From: Chromatium okenii | Lineage (GTDB): Bacteria; Pseudomonadota; Gammaproteobacteria; Chromatiales; Chromatiaceae | Direction: 5' to 3' | NCBI RefSeq assembly: GCF_016583745.1 | Contig: NZ_NRRQ01000025.1 | Span: 1-43,858 of the forward strand | Length of the DNA: 43,858 nucleotides | Shown: positions 35,685 to 43,858 of the stretch, in pieces | How the letters are laid out: each line of letters opens with the position of its first letter | Numbering within the stretch: the first letter of the stretch is position 1 | Program-made: the position numbers and the translations under genes | The notes under the pieces: model-generated | What the model was told of the DNA's origin: nothing | The model's input: only the letters and a program-made list of their open reading frames with translations | Database searches by the model: none

Positions 35685-36251
35685 TCAACAACCGGGCGCT
35701 TCAGCGAGTAAATCCGCAGCATTTTGTAAAAAAGCCTGCGCCCGATATAAACCAATTAAGGTTTTGCCATCGGTAATGGTGCCATCGTGACACCATTCTA
35801 AGGCTTGAAGTAATGGCACCCACACAATTTCAATCACTTCACCGTATTCGTGCGCAAGCGGTGCCGGCGTCAGTTCTTGCGCCAACCATAAATGAATGAT
35901 CTCGGTAAATATCCCGGGCGAACTGTGCATCATGCCCAATGGATTCCAAATTGCGGCAGTCACTCCCGCTTCTTCAGTTAATTCGCGCTGTGCTGTCATT
36001 GCTGGCAATTCATTTGGATCAATGCGTCCCGCTGGCAATTCCCATAACCAACCGGATGCCGCATGGCGAAATTGCCGCAATAAACACACAAATTGACGTT
36101 CATCAAGTGCCACAACTGCGGCACCACCCGGATGATGAATAATTTCAAGTTCAACTTGATCGCTATTCGGTAATAGCACCGTATCGCGGGTTAATTCAAT
36201 TACGCGCCCTTGATAAAGCGCCGTGCGAGCAACTAAGGTAGCGTTAGACAT
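35685..36251 (-). CDS. nudF: ADP-ribose pyrophosphatase (Nudix hydrolase)
   Basis: Hydrolyses ADP-ribose to AMP and ribose 5-phosphate in the cytoplasm. The 188-residue protein contains a complete Nudix box, G75-x5-E81-x7-R89-E90-L-x-E93-E94-x-G96, preceded by the WLWELPAGRID segment that marks ADP-ribose hydrolases. N- and C-terminal parts fit NudF. It is divergent from phoB, with a 141-bp intergenic region that contains the putative Pho box. Confidence 0.93.
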   Translation of the reverse strand: MSNATLVARTALYQGRVIELTRDTVLLPNSDQVELEIIHHPGGAAVVALDERQFVCLLRQFRHAASGWLWELPAGRIDPNELPAMTAQRELTEEAGVTAAIWNPLGMMHSSPGIFTEIIHLWLAQELTPAPLAHEYGEVIEIVWVPLLQALEWCHDGTITDGKTLIGLYRAQAFLQNAADLLAEAPGC

Positions 36252-36296
36252 GCGTTAATCCTCTTTTAGCCGGAGTGGTGACGATTGCTCTGGATA

Positions 36297-36330
36297 CAGT
36301 CATCTGACTGTAACTCAATGTCAATAAAAT
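36297..36330 (+). promoter_or_regulatory. Pho box and -10 of the phoBR promoter
   Basis: CAGTCAT (36297-36303), a 4-bp gap and CTGTAAC (36308-36314) match the two 7-bp half-sites CTGTCAT at 6/7 and 5/7. TAAAAT (36325-36330, 5/6 to the -10 consensus) follows after 10 bases, the spacing found in PhoB-activated promoters where the box replaces the -35. It lies 63 bases before the phoB start, consistent with autoregulation. Confidence 0.65.
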
Positions 36331-36392
36331 GCTCTTCATATTGACCGTTGGATCGCGGTTGAGCGAACCTATTTTATTCTGCTTAGGGACTA

Positions 36393-37085
36393 ATGAGTAT
36401 GGCAACCATCTTAATCGTTGATGATGAGCCGGATATTCGAGAAGTGATTCGTTTCGCTTTAGAAAACGCACAATTCCGGGTGATTGAAGCGGGTCATGCC
36501 GATGATGCGCGTAAATTATTAGCCACGGAAGAACTTGATTTAATTCTTTTGGATTGGATGTTACCCGGGCGTTCCGGTTTAGAACTTGCCACCCAATTGA
36601 AACAAAATCCCAAAACGCGCTCCATGCCTATTATTATGATTAGCGCCCGTGGTGAAGAAGAAGATCGCGTTAAAGGATTGGAAACTGGCGCAGATGATTA
36701 TATTGCTAAACCGTTTTCATCGCGGGAAATGGTGGCACGAGTGAAAGCCGTTTTGCGCCGTACCCGTCCCGATGAATCAACTGATGATATTGAAATTGGC
36801 GGCTTGCGTATTGATCACATCAGTCATCGCGTTAGCGTGAATGGCGCTCCCATAGAAATTGCCCCCACTGAATACCGTTTATTACACTTTTTTATGACGC
36901 ATGTAGACCGCGCATTTAGTCGTTCGCAATTACTCGATCAAGTGTGGGGCGATCAAGTCTATGTCGAAGAACGCACGGTGGATGTGCATATTCGCCGCTT
37001 GCGCAAAGCATTAGAAACCACCGGGCATGATCGCTTATTGCAGACCGTGCGTGGGGTTGGTTATCGTTTTTCAGATAAAACCTAA
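36393..37085 (+). CDS. phoB: Phosphate regulon response regulator PhoB
   Basis: An OmpR-family regulator of 230 residues that is activated by PhoR under phosphate limitation. The receiver has DDE near the N-terminus, phosphoacceptor Asp54 (ILLDWMLPG) and the conserved Lys in DDYIAKPF. The winged-helix DNA-binding domain ends with VDVHIRRLRKALE and VRGVGYRFS. ATG codons at residues 1 and 3 are both possible. phoR follows 32 bases later. No pst or phoU genes are seen downstream, so the transporter is encoded elsewhere. Confidence 0.96.
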   Translation: MSMATILIVDDEPDIREVIRFALENAQFRVIEAGHADDARKLLATEELDLILLDWMLPGRSGLELATQLKQNPKTRSMPIIMISARGEEEDRVKGLETGADDYIAKPFSSREMVARVKAVLRRTRPDESTDDIEIGGLRIDHISHRVSVNGAPIEIAPTEYRLLHFFMTHVDRAFSRSQLLDQVWGDQVYVEERTVDVHIRRLRKALETTGHDRLLQTVRGVGYRFSDKT

Positions 37086-37117
37086 CGGTCTTGGCTACCA
37101 TTGCTACGGGAGCGTCC

Positions 37118-38449
37118 ATGTTTCGCTCTCTCCTCATCGAATTAAGTTTTTTATTCCCGCTAATTATTCTTAGCGGCGGTTTATGGCTGGTTGGGATTTC
37201 ATTTGCGTGGCTCTGGCCGCTCATTCTCTTGTCGTATTTAGTGCGTCATCTGTATCATTTGGTGTATTTGACGTTATTAATTCGCCGCCAGCACCGCTTG
37301 ATTCCGCCATTTCCATCTGGATTATGGGGCGATATTTACCGCAGTATTGCCCGTTATCAACAGCGTGGACGCAAAAGTCGTAAACGACAAATTCGCTTTT
37401 CCCGCCGCTTTCGAGAAGCTGCGAATGCAGTACCAGATGCGCTGGTTATTCTGAATAAACAACTCGGAATTGAATGGGCAAATCCAGCCGCAGCGCGGTT
37501 AATGAATATTCATTGGCCGGATGATGATGGACGACGATTTACTGAGATTCTCACTAATCCTGATTTAGACCTTTTTGTTGAAGCGGGCGAATATATGCGT
37601 CCGTTGGATATTGCTCCTGTCCACAATCGGGCGCTGATGTTATCGCTGCGGATTACGCCTTTTGGTGAACGTAAAAAACAACGTTTAGTCGTAGGACGCG
37701 ACATCACTAAAATTTATCATTTGAATATGATTCGGCGCGATTTTGTGGCAAATGCTTCACATGAATTGCGCACGCCATTAACAGTTATTGCGGGATTTTT
37801 GGAGCCGTTAATTGATGCGCCCACTACACCAGACAATCATCAGCGCCCGCTGCGGTTAATGTTAAATCAAACTGAGCGGATGCGTTCAATTATTGAAGAT
37901 TTGTTGACGTTATCGCGCTTGGAAATGCACGAGCATCAAGAAGAATGCACGCCAGTTGCGGTGCCGGATGAATTGCATTTGATTATGCAGGAAGCACAAG
38001 CCTTGAGTGGCGGACAACATCAGTTTGAGCTTCATATTGATGAAACGTTATTATTGCGCGGTAGTCAACCGGAATTGCGCAGCGCCTTTTCTAATTTGAT
38101 TTTTAATGCGGTGCGCCATACGCCAGCCGGAACGTTGATTCGGATTGAATGGCGACGCGCTGATGATGCAGTGTTATTCAGCGTAGAAGATAACGGACCA
38201 GGTGTTGCGCAAGAGCATTTACCGCGTTTAACTGAACGCTTTTATCGTGTGGATTGCGCTCGTTCACGCGCATCTGGGGGCACTGGTTTGGGATTAGCGA
38301 TTGTTAAACATGTCTTAAATCGCCACGGAGCGCGGTTATTTATTGCGAGTGACATCGGTCAGGGAATGCGTTTTTGTTGCCGCTTTCCGAATGAGCGCAG
38401 CTTGATTGAACAGCAGGAACATTGGAACCATGAACCGCAAAGCGCATAA
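37118..38449 (+). CDS. phoR: Phosphate regulon sensor kinase PhoR
   Basis: Inner-membrane histidine kinase, 443 residues from ATG 37118, which has GGGAG at a good distance; a TTG nine codons upstream lacks one. The N-terminus has two hydrophobic segments (about 5-50) with almost no periplasmic loop, as in PhoR, then a basic linker, a PAS domain (about 95-195), HisKA with His215 (NASHELRTPLTVIAGF) and HATPase ([33 protein letters not shown]). PhoR senses phosphate through the Pst/PhoU complex rather than directly. Confidence 0.95.
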   Translation: MFRSLLIELSFLFPLIILSGGLWLVGISFAWLWPLILLSYLVRHLYHLVYLTLLIRRQHRLIPPFPSGLWGDIYRSIARYQQRGRKSRKRQIRFSRRFREAANAVPDALVILNKQLGIEWANPAAARLMNIHWPDDDGRRFTEILTNPDLDLFVEAGEYMRPLDIAPVHNRALMLSLRITPFGERKKQRLVVGRDITKIYHLNMIRRDFVANASHELRTPLTVIAGFLEPLIDAPTTPDNHQRPLRLMLNQTERMRSIIEDLLTLSRLEMHEHQEECTPVAVPDELHLIMQEAQALSGGQHQFELHIDETLLLRGSQPELRSAFSNLIFNAVRHTPAGTLIRIEWRRADDAVLFSVEDNGPGVAQEHLPRLTERFYRVDCARSRASGGTGLGLAIVKHVLNRHGARLFIASDIGQGMRFCCRFPNERSLIEQQEHWNHEPQSA

Positions 38450-38500
38450 AAAACGCAACGCGGGCTGCACGTTGTTTTTTTATTAAAGTCTTTGCGGTTC
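38432..38500 (+). terminator. phoR terminator inside an outer inverted repeat
   Basis: CAACG/CGTTG (38456-38474) followed by T7 forms a short terminator. It is enclosed by a perfect 11-bp inverted repeat GAACCGCAAAG (38432-38442, within the last codons of phoR) and CTTTGCGGTTC (38490-38500). The outer repeat could protect or alternatively fold the 3' end. Confidence 0.65.
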
Positions 38501-38550
38501 GAGGTTGGTCAAGCAGAAGGGATTACAGCGTGGTGCGCGGTGGCAGATCA

Positions 38551-38856
38551 CTATTTTGCGTGGTGTAGTTCTTGAAATGCTTCATTCACCCGATCACGCA
38601 ATTCTTTACCGGGTTTGAAATGCGGAGCATGTTTGCCAGCGAGCGCAACAGATTCGCCAGTTTTAGGATTCCGTCCTACGCGGGCTGGACGGTAATGCAA
38701 TGAAAAACTGCCAAAGCCGCGAATTTCAATGCGCTCACCAGTAGCTAATGCTGTCGTCATGCGTTCGATCATTTTACGAACTGCCACCTCAACATCTTTA
38801 TACGGAAGATGGTCTTGTTCGGCGGCTAAAATGTCAATCAGCTCCGATTTTGTCAT
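38551..38856 (-). CDS. ihfB: Integration host factor beta subunit
   Basis: IHF-beta is a 101-residue DNA-bending protein that dimerises with IHF-alpha. [11 protein letters not shown], the [10 protein letters not shown] strand and the DNA-intercalating arm [12 protein letters not shown] with its proline are all present, as is the [13 protein letters not shown] ending. It follows rpsA on the same strand, the standard gammaproteobacterial order, but a strong terminator lies between them. It is convergent to phoR. Confidence 0.97.
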   Translation of the reverse strand: MTKSELIDILAAEQDHLPYKDVEVAVRKMIERMTTALATGERIEIRGFGSFSLHYRPARVGRNPKTGESVALAGKHAPHFKPGKELRDRVNEAFQELHHAK

Positions 38857-38871
38857 TGGTGTCGCGTCCTA

Positions 38872-38905
38872 GAAAAAACTCGCGGGATTCAATAGTGAAT
38901 CCCGC
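38872..38905 (-). terminator. Rho-independent terminator between rpsA and ihfB
   Basis: On the minus strand GCGGGATTCA and TGAATCCCGC form a perfect 10-bp stem with a 4-base loop (38882-38905), followed by six T after CGAG (38873-38878). It lies 26 bases past the rpsA stop and only 16 bases before the ihfB start codon, so ihfB must rely on read-through or on a promoter within this stretch or rpsA. Confidence 0.88.
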
Positions 38906-38931
38906 ATTCAAATGCAATCAAGCGGGGGTTT

Positions 38932-40614
38932 TTAATTGCCCCGTTGTCCCTCTTCCATCTGTTCGCGCAGAATATCACCCAAGGTCGCCGTGCCACTGTT
39001 GGCATCACGCGAATAGCCCTTGATGGCGGATTGCTCTTCTTCCATATCTTTCGCTTTCATTGACAATGACAAGGTGCGGTTTTTACGGTCAACACCGAGG
39101 AATTTCGCCTCGATTTCTTCACCGACTTTTAATACCGCCCGCGCATCTTCAATACGATCTCGATTGATTTCGGAAGCGCGTAAATAACCTTCCACGCCAT
39201 CGGCCAGCGTAATAGTCGCGCCTTTCGGATCCACATCTGCGACCACGCCGGTAACGACGCAGCCCTTTTCGTGGGTTGCAACAAAGGTGGAGAACGGATC
39301 GCGGTCGAGCTGTTTGACGCCCAGCGAGATGCGCTCGCGTTCGGGATCGACTGACAGCACGACGGTTTCCAGCTCGTCGCCCTTTTTGTAGCGGCGCAAC
39401 GCCTGTTCGCCAGCTTCATCCCACGAAATGTCGGACAGATGCACCAGTCCGTCGATGCCGCCATCCAAGCCGATGAAGATGCCGAAATCGGTGATGGATT
39501 TGATCTTGCCGGAAACGTGATCGCCCTTTTTGTGGGTCGCTGCGAACTCGTCCCAAGGATTCAACGCGCACTGCTTGATGCCGAGCGAGATGCGACGGCG
39601 TTCCTCGTCGATGTCCAACACCATGACCTCAACATCGTCGCCGAGCGAGACGATCTTGCTGGGGTGGATGTTTTTGTTGGTCCAGTCCATTTCGGAGACG
39701 TGTACCAGCCCCTCAACGCCTTCCTCAATCTCCACAAAACAGCCGTAATCGGCGATGTTCGTGACCTTGCCGAAGACGCGGGTGCTTTCAGGATAGCGGC
39801 GCGAAATGTTGACCCACGGGTCTTCGCCCATCTGCTTGAGGCCGAGCGAGACGCGCTGGCGCTCGCGGTCGAACTTGAGCACCTTGACGTTGATTTCGTC
39901 GCCAATTTCAACCACTTCGGACGGATGCTTGACGCGCCGCCATGCCATATCGGTGATATGCAGCAAGCCGTCGATGCCGCCCATATCGAGGAAGGCACCG
40001 TAATCGGTCAGATTCTTGACCACCGCCTTGACTTCCATGCCTTCTTCCAAGTTTTTCAACAAGCTATCACGCTCGGCGCTGTATTCCTCTTCCACCACGG
40101 CGCGGCGCGAAACCACGACATTGTTGCGCTTGCGATCCAGCTTGATAACCTTGAATTCCTGCTCCTTGCCTTCGAGATACGCGGTGTCGCGCACCGGACG
40201 CACATCCACCAACGAGCCGGGCAAGAAGGCGCGGACTGCGCCCAATTCGACGGTGAAACCGCCCTTGACCTTGCCGTTGATCATGCCCTTCACGGTCTCG
40301 GCGTTCTCGAACGCCTTTTCCAAGAAATCCCACGACGCGAAGCGTTTTGCCTTCTCGCGGGACAGTCGGGTGATTCCGAAACCATCCTCAACGGCGTCCA
40401 GCGCGACGGCAACCTCATCACCGACTGCGACCTCAAGCACGCCTTCGGGACTCAGAAACTGGCTGCGGGGCACGACGCCTTCGGATTTCAGTCCGGCGTT
40501 AATCACGACATTATCTGCCGTGATCTCAATCACCGTGCCCATGAGGATCGCCCCGGGTTGGAGCTGGGTGGTGTTGAGACTCTGTTCAAAAAGTTCGGCA
40601 AAGCTTTCGGTCAT
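38932..40614 (-). CDS. rpsA: 30S ribosomal protein S1
   Basis: S1 has six S1-type OB domains and docks mRNA on the 30S subunit. From [14 protein letters not shown] the protein has 560 residues (E. coli 557). Successive repeats are visible, for example [40 protein letters not shown] and [21 protein letters not shown] 40-codon in-frame extension upstream is not family-like. As in other gammaproteobacteria the start lacks a strong Shine-Dalgarno; AGGA is about 12 bases away. Order aroA-cmk-rpsA-ihfB is conserved. Confidence 0.97.
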   Translation of the reverse strand: MTESFAELFEQSLNTTQLQPGAILMGTVIEITADNVVINAGLKSEGVVPRSQFLSPEGVLEVAVGDEVAVALDAVEDGFGITRLSREKAKRFASWDFLEKAFENAETVKGMINGKVKGGFTVELGAVRAFLPGSLVDVRPVRDTAYLEGKEQEFKVIKLDRKRNNVVVSRRAVVEEEYSAERDSLLKNLEEGMEVKAVVKNLTDYGAFLDMGGIDGLLHITDMAWRRVKHPSEVVEIGDEINVKVLKFDRERQRVSLGLKQMGEDPWVNISRRYPESTRVFGKVTNIADYGCFVEIEEGVEGLVHVSEMDWTNKNIHPSKIVSLGDDVEVMVLDIDEERRRISLGIKQCALNPWDEFAATHKKGDHVSGKIKSITDFGIFIGLDGGIDGLVHLSDISWDEAGEQALRRYKKGDELETVVLSVDPERERISLGVKQLDRDPFSTFVATHEKGCVVTGVVADVDPKGATITLADGVEGYLRASEINRDRIEDARAVLKVGEEIEAKFLGVDRKNRTLSLSMKAKDMEEEQSAIKGYSRDANSGTATLGDILREQMEEGQRGN

Positions 40615-40709
40615 GGGATGCAAGTATCCTGAAAACGGCGCGCCGTTCCGCCCGATCCGGGGCGAGGGGTATGAGTGAAATGAAAAGGCCGGTGCAATCA
40701 ACACCGACC
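40615..40709 (-). promoter_or_regulatory. Structured rpsA leader and cmk 3' stem-loop
   Basis: Reading toward rpsA: a stem GGTCGGTG/CACCGGCC with a 7-base loop and TTTT (40683-40709), which looks like a weak terminator or attenuator behind cmk; a perfect 14-bp palindrome AACGGCGCGCCGTT (40634-40647); and a GGAT/ATCC hairpin immediately before the ATG. E. coli rpsA also has a hairpin-rich leader used for S1 autoregulation, so these may serve the same end. Confidence 0.5.
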
Positions 40710-40747
40710 TGTGAAAATGAATCTGCGTGGTCATGCTGCCACAGAAT

Positions 40748-41416
40748 TCACGACATCAAATTCGGAAAGACGCGCCTCACCTCTTCCCAGATTCGATCAA
40801 ACACTTCCGTCACAGACAACGCGGTGGAGTCCACCACCACCGCTTCTGCTGCCGCACATAAAGGAGCAATGGCGCGGTTGCGGTCACGGTCATCACGCTG
40901 GCGAATGTCTGCAATCAGGTCAAAAAGGTTAGCATTCAACCCCTTTTCTATCAACTGTTTATACCGCCGCTGCGCCCGCACCTCGGCGCTGGCATCCAAA
41001 AAAATCTTCAGCCCCGCTGCCGGAAAGACCACCGTCCCCAGATCGCGCCCGTCCGCAATCAAACCCGGCAACTGCGCACACTGCCGCTGCCAATCCAACA
41101 ACGCCGTGCGTACCGGCGGATGTGCTGCCACCTGCGACGCCGCCATCCCCACCGCCTCAGTGCGAATCGCGTCAGTCACCTCCGCGCCAGCGAGAAAGAC
41201 CCGCCCTGCGTCAAAACGCAGCGCCAGCGTCGTCGCCAATGTTGCCAATGCTGGCGCGTCATCCAGCGCGATCTCCTGTTGCAGCGCCGCCAAACCCAGC
41301 ACCCGATACAGCGCCCCGCTATCCAATAAATGCCAGCCCAGCCGCGCCGCCAGCAATGCCGCAATCGTGCCCTTGCCAGTGCCAGCGGGGCCATCAATCA
41401 CAATAATCGGAATCAC
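40748..41416 (-). CDS. cmk: Cytidylate kinase
   Basis: Phosphorylates CMP and dCMP with ATP. The GTG start at 41416 overlaps the aroA stop (GTGA) and gives 222 residues; a longer frame from 41497 runs through aroA and is rejected. The P loop GPAGTGKGT (about residues 8-16), [19 protein letters not shown] and [13 protein letters not shown] (the CMP and lid regions) are intact. It is translationally coupled to aroA and upstream of rpsA. Confidence 0.96.
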   Translation of the reverse strand: MIPIIVIDGPAGTGKGTIAALLAARLGWHLLDSGALYRVLGLAALQQEIALDDAPALATLATTLALRFDAGRVFLAGAEVTDAIRTEAVGMAASQVAAHPPVRTALLDWQRQCAQLPGLIADGRDLGTVVFPAAGLKIFLDASAEVRAQRRYKQLIEKGLNANLFDLIADIRQRDDRDRNRAIAPLCAAAEAVVVDSTALSVTEVFDRIWEEVRRVFPNLMS

Positions 41417-42747
41417 GTCCGCTGCTCCACGATATTTAATCCGCTGTTCGCAGCGAGCGTCGCAAAGCCGGGAAATGAGGTTTCGACATTCGCGCAATCG
41501 TGAATATCAATCACGCCGCTGGCGCGTAATCCCGCAATTGCAAAAGACATCGCTACCCGATGATCGCCATGCGCTTGAATTGGCCCACTGGTCGCAGTGG
41601 AAGTCATTTGTCCGCCAATAATCCGAATGCCATCAGAACGCGGTTCGGCGACAATTCCTAATTGCGTTAACCCATCTGCCATGACTTGAATCCGATCACT
41701 TTCTTTAACGCGCAATTCCGCCGCACCCGTTAAAATTGTTTCGCCGCTGGCGCAGGCTGCCGCAATAAAAATGGCGGGAAATTCATCAATTGCCAGCGGC
41801 ACCTGATCGACCGGAATCTGAATGCCTTTTAATGGCGCATAACACACGCGAATATCTGCCACCGGTTCACCGCCGCAAGTACGGCGATCAATCAATTCAA
41901 TATCCGCGCCCATCGCCCGCAAAATGTTAATAATGCCAACGCGAGTGGGATTGATGCCCACTTCTTGCAATAACACATCTGAACCCGGCGCAATGCTCGC
42001 GCCCACCATAAAAAATGCTGCCGAAGAAATATCCGCCGGAATCGTCAAGCGACAACCACTCAATCTCCCGCCGCCGGTCAAACACACGCGCAGCCCCTGC
42101 CGCCGCACCGAATAGCCAAAGGTGGTCAACATCCGCTCGGTGTGATCGCGGGTGCGAGCGGGTTCGGTGACGCAGGTGTCGCCTTCCGCATACAGCCCCG
42201 CCAGCAACACGCTCGATTTCACCTGCGCACTGGCGACCGGCAGCACGTAATCCAAACCGGCGAGCTGCGCGACTGGCGTGATCGTCAACGGCGCAGTGCC
42301 CTCCGCGCTGGCGGCAATTTGTGCGCCCATCTGCGCCAGCGGCTCCGTCACCCGCCGCATCGGTCGCCGTGACAGCGACGCATCGCCGATCAACGTCGTG
42401 CGAAACGCTTGACCGGCAAGCAAACCCGCCAACAGCCGCATCGACGTCCCGGAATTGCCCAGATCAAGCGGCGCAGTTGGCGCTTGCAGCCCGCGCATTC
42501 CCACGCCGCGCACCCGCACCTCGCCGCCGTGCGGCCCCTCAATCGCCACGCCGAGCTGACGAAAAACCGCCAGCGTCGCCAGCGCATCTGCGCCTTCTAA
42601 AAAACCGCTGATGCGCGTATCGCCCTCCGCGAGCGCCGCCAACATGATGGCGCGATGTGAAATAGATTTATCGCCGGGCACGCGCCATTGCCCAGTGCAG
42701 GTGCCGCCGGGCTTGATTTGATAATGAAGATTAGTGACCGCAGTCAT
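41413..42747 (-). CDS. aroA: 3-phosphoshikimate 1-carboxyvinyltransferase (EPSP synthase)
   Basis: Condenses shikimate 3-phosphate and phosphoenolpyruvate in the shikimate pathway. The start MTAVTNLHYQIKPG has GGGAG five bases upstream and gives 444 residues. Motifs: GDKSISHRA near the N-terminus, LGNSGTSMRLLAG at about residue 95 (the PEP-site loop), and RVKESDRI near the C-terminus. The loop reads G-N-S-G-T-S-M-R rather than the G-N-A-G-T-x-x-R of class I enzymes, which places it with the class II type. It heads the aroA-cmk overlap; serC or tyrA is not seen upstream, where IS DNA begins after 200 bases. Confidence 0.96.
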   Translation of the reverse strand: MTAVTNLHYQIKPGGTCTGQWRVPGDKSISHRAIMLAALAEGDTRISGFLEGADALATLAVFRQLGVAIEGPHGGEVRVRGVGMRGLQAPTAPLDLGNSGTSMRLLAGLLAGQAFRTTLIGDASLSRRPMRRVTEPLAQMGAQIAASAEGTAPLTITPVAQLAGLDYVLPVASAQVKSSVLLAGLYAEGDTCVTEPARTRDHTERMLTTFGYSVRRQGLRVCLTGGGRLSGCRLTIPADISSAAFFMVGASIAPGSDVLLQEVGINPTRVGIINILRAMGADIELIDRRTCGGEPVADIRVCYAPLKGIQIPVDQVPLAIDEFPAIFIAAACASGETILTGAAELRVKESDRIQVMADGLTQLGIVAEPRSDGIRIIGGQMTSTATSGPIQAHGDHRVAMSFAIAGLRASGVIDIHDCANVETSFPGFATLAANSGLNIVEQRT

Positions 42748-42948
42748 CGTAGCTCCCACGCGCTTTTCAGTAAAAAAGAAATAGAGAAAACCGCGCATTC
42801 TAATCTTGCTACTGAGATATTTACAACCGTAAATGAACGCAGCGGTTGTCATTCAAAAAAACCGGCATTGCTTTTGAACGCTGACGATTGACGGCTTTAC
42901 AGGTGTCGTTTATGCTCAGAACGAAATACGTTGATTGTGCGCACTTAG
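42748..42948. other. Intergenic region upstream of aroA
   Basis: Two hundred bases between the aroA start and the presumed edge of the IS5-family element. It must contain the aroA promoter, on the minus strand, but I see no clear -35/-10 pair. No open frame, RNA gene or repeat is recognised. It ends with TTAG (42945-42948), a sequence that fits the YTAR target preference of IS5-type elements. Confidence 0.5.
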
Positions 42949-43858
42949 GAACCGCTGATCTATTTAATGTTCTCTGCGTTGCCCTTTTAAGGGCATATTT
43001 TTATAAATGTGATATTAAATAAACTGTTTCCGTTTTAATGATTCAATATAATCAACCCTTTTGTTAGGTAAAATTAAGGTACTTTTATGCGCTAGACTCT
43101 ATTTTTCAGGTGTTTAATAGTGACGTTTTTGCTATTAATAGATTAGCCAGAGCAAACAAAGTTTTTAGTTGTGCGGTATTTTTGCAAGCCCTTTATAACG
43201 TACCTTACGGTGCATAAACAGATTTTTAATGATGTGAAATGGGTGTTCAACACGCGCTCGTATTTGCCCCTTTACTTTCTCAAGTTGTTGCGTGAGATTT
43301 TTTATTAAGCCATCATCCATTTTTTCAACGTTAGAACGTTTTTCAGTGATGTTCCAACTGACCATTTTTTCGTTAAACTTATCTTTAACTTCTTCGCGTT
43401 TATTCGCACCAGTGTAGCCAGCATCACCAAAAACTTGTTGTTCCTTACCGTGTAAAATGTTTTCAACTTGAGTGACATCATGCTCATTTGCCGCTGTGCC
43501 AACCACGGTATGCACTAACCCAGAATTAACGTCAACGCCAATGTGTGCTTTCATTCCGAAATACCATTGATTTCCCTTGCGAGTAGAATGCATTTCTGGA
43601 TCGCGGGTTTTTGCTTGATTTTTTGTTGAAGAAGGGGCGTTGATAATTGTTGCATCAACAATTGTTCCTTGATTTAACAACAATCCTTTTTTGCTTAACT
43701 GCGCATTGATTGTAGAAAAAATCACGTTAGTTAGTTCATAACGTTCGAGTAAATGGCGAAATTTTAACAGCGTTGTCGCATCTGGTACCGATTCAATACT
43801 TAAATCAATGCCAATGAATTGTAGTAATGATTGACTATCGTAAATTGCATCTTCCAGT
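42949..43858 (-). mobile_element. IS5-family insertion sequence (cut by window edge)
   Basis: The transposase at 43165-43858 marks an IS5-family element extending out of the window. Its 3' edge is not certain: GGAACCGCTGATC at 42948-42960, following TTAG, resembles ends of IS5-type elements and is my best guess, leaving a rather long 216-base non-coding end. The matching terminal repeat lies outside the window, so the boundary cannot be proven here. The AT-rich stretch 42961-43164 contains no other gene. Confidence 0.5.
43165..43858 (-). pseudogene. IS5-family transposase, 5'-truncated by window and frameshifted at the 3' end
   Basis: The frame is open from the window edge (LEDAIYDSQSLLQFIGIDLS) through the DDE core: Asp in VDATIINAPSSTKN, KAHIGVDVNSGLVHT, Asp in VFGDAGYTGANKREE and Glu in RARVEHPFHIIKNLF. 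This order is characteristic of the IS5 group. The ending departs from the family: after RYKGLAK the sequence gives IPHN and stops. Adding one A to the A5 run at about 43178-43182 restores KNTAQLKTLFALANL, the normal C-terminus. The gene is therefore probably inactivated by a one-base deletion, or the base is a sequencing error. Confidence 0.85.

Noticed and set aside
1-43858. tRNA genes, rRNA genes and CRISPR arrays
   Set aside because: No cloverleaf with a conserved T-loop, no rRNA segments and no regularly spaced direct repeats were seen.

Overview
The window looks like a chromosomal segment of a purple sulfur gammaproteobacterium (Chromatiaceae-like). The call rests on a light-harvesting pair of LH2 type (pucB-pucA, 12817-13233) together with classic gammaproteobacterial neighbourhoods: aroA-cmk-rpsA-ihfB, phoB-phoR, gshB-tonB and feoA-feoB. 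No reaction-centre, bchl or carotenoid genes are present, so the species cannot be named from this window.

Layout. 1-127: right end of an insertion sequence cut by the window edge. 165-10062: birA without the DNA-binding domain, two tandem chemoreceptor genes with nearly identical 3' halves, feoAB, and hemH running the other way. 10063-13598: the 4.5S SRP RNA gene, a membrane-anchored protein of unknown function, pyrB, then pucBA with a strong terminator, a roughly 250-nt structured leader, and a promoter covered by two TGT-N12-ACA palindromes 8 bp apart, the known PpsR/CrtJ arrangement. 13599-16290: gshB-tonB and a metallophosphoesterase.

16325-21050: part of a type VI secretion locus (fha/tagH, tssJ, tssK, tssL). 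tssL is split by a 115-bp MITE with perfect 17-bp terminal repeats and a 5-bp target duplication; removing it rebuilds one open frame. The same 17-bp end closes the IS at the left edge of the window. 21051-21990: a small graveyard of toxin-antitoxin-like genes (vapC remnant, intact DUF4258/DUF2283 pair, DUF2283 stub).

22003-26615: a YceI-like protein, rluB, an HNH nuclease, speE and a Wzx-type flippase whose ribosome-binding site is supplied by a palindromic repeat. 26583-33373: a large hybrid histidine kinase with two periplasmic sensor regions, directly downstream of a PBP1A gene. 33564-38500: a secreted Lys-C-like protease, nudF, and phoB-phoR behind a Pho-box promoter. 38551-42747: ihfB, rpsA, cmk and aroA. 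42949-43858: an IS5-family element with a frameshifted transposase, cut by the window edge.

The most informative non-coding signals are the double PpsR-type operator on the LH2 promoter and the MITE/IS pair linked by shared ends. All functional statements are from reading the sequence and recalled family knowledge; no database search was run.
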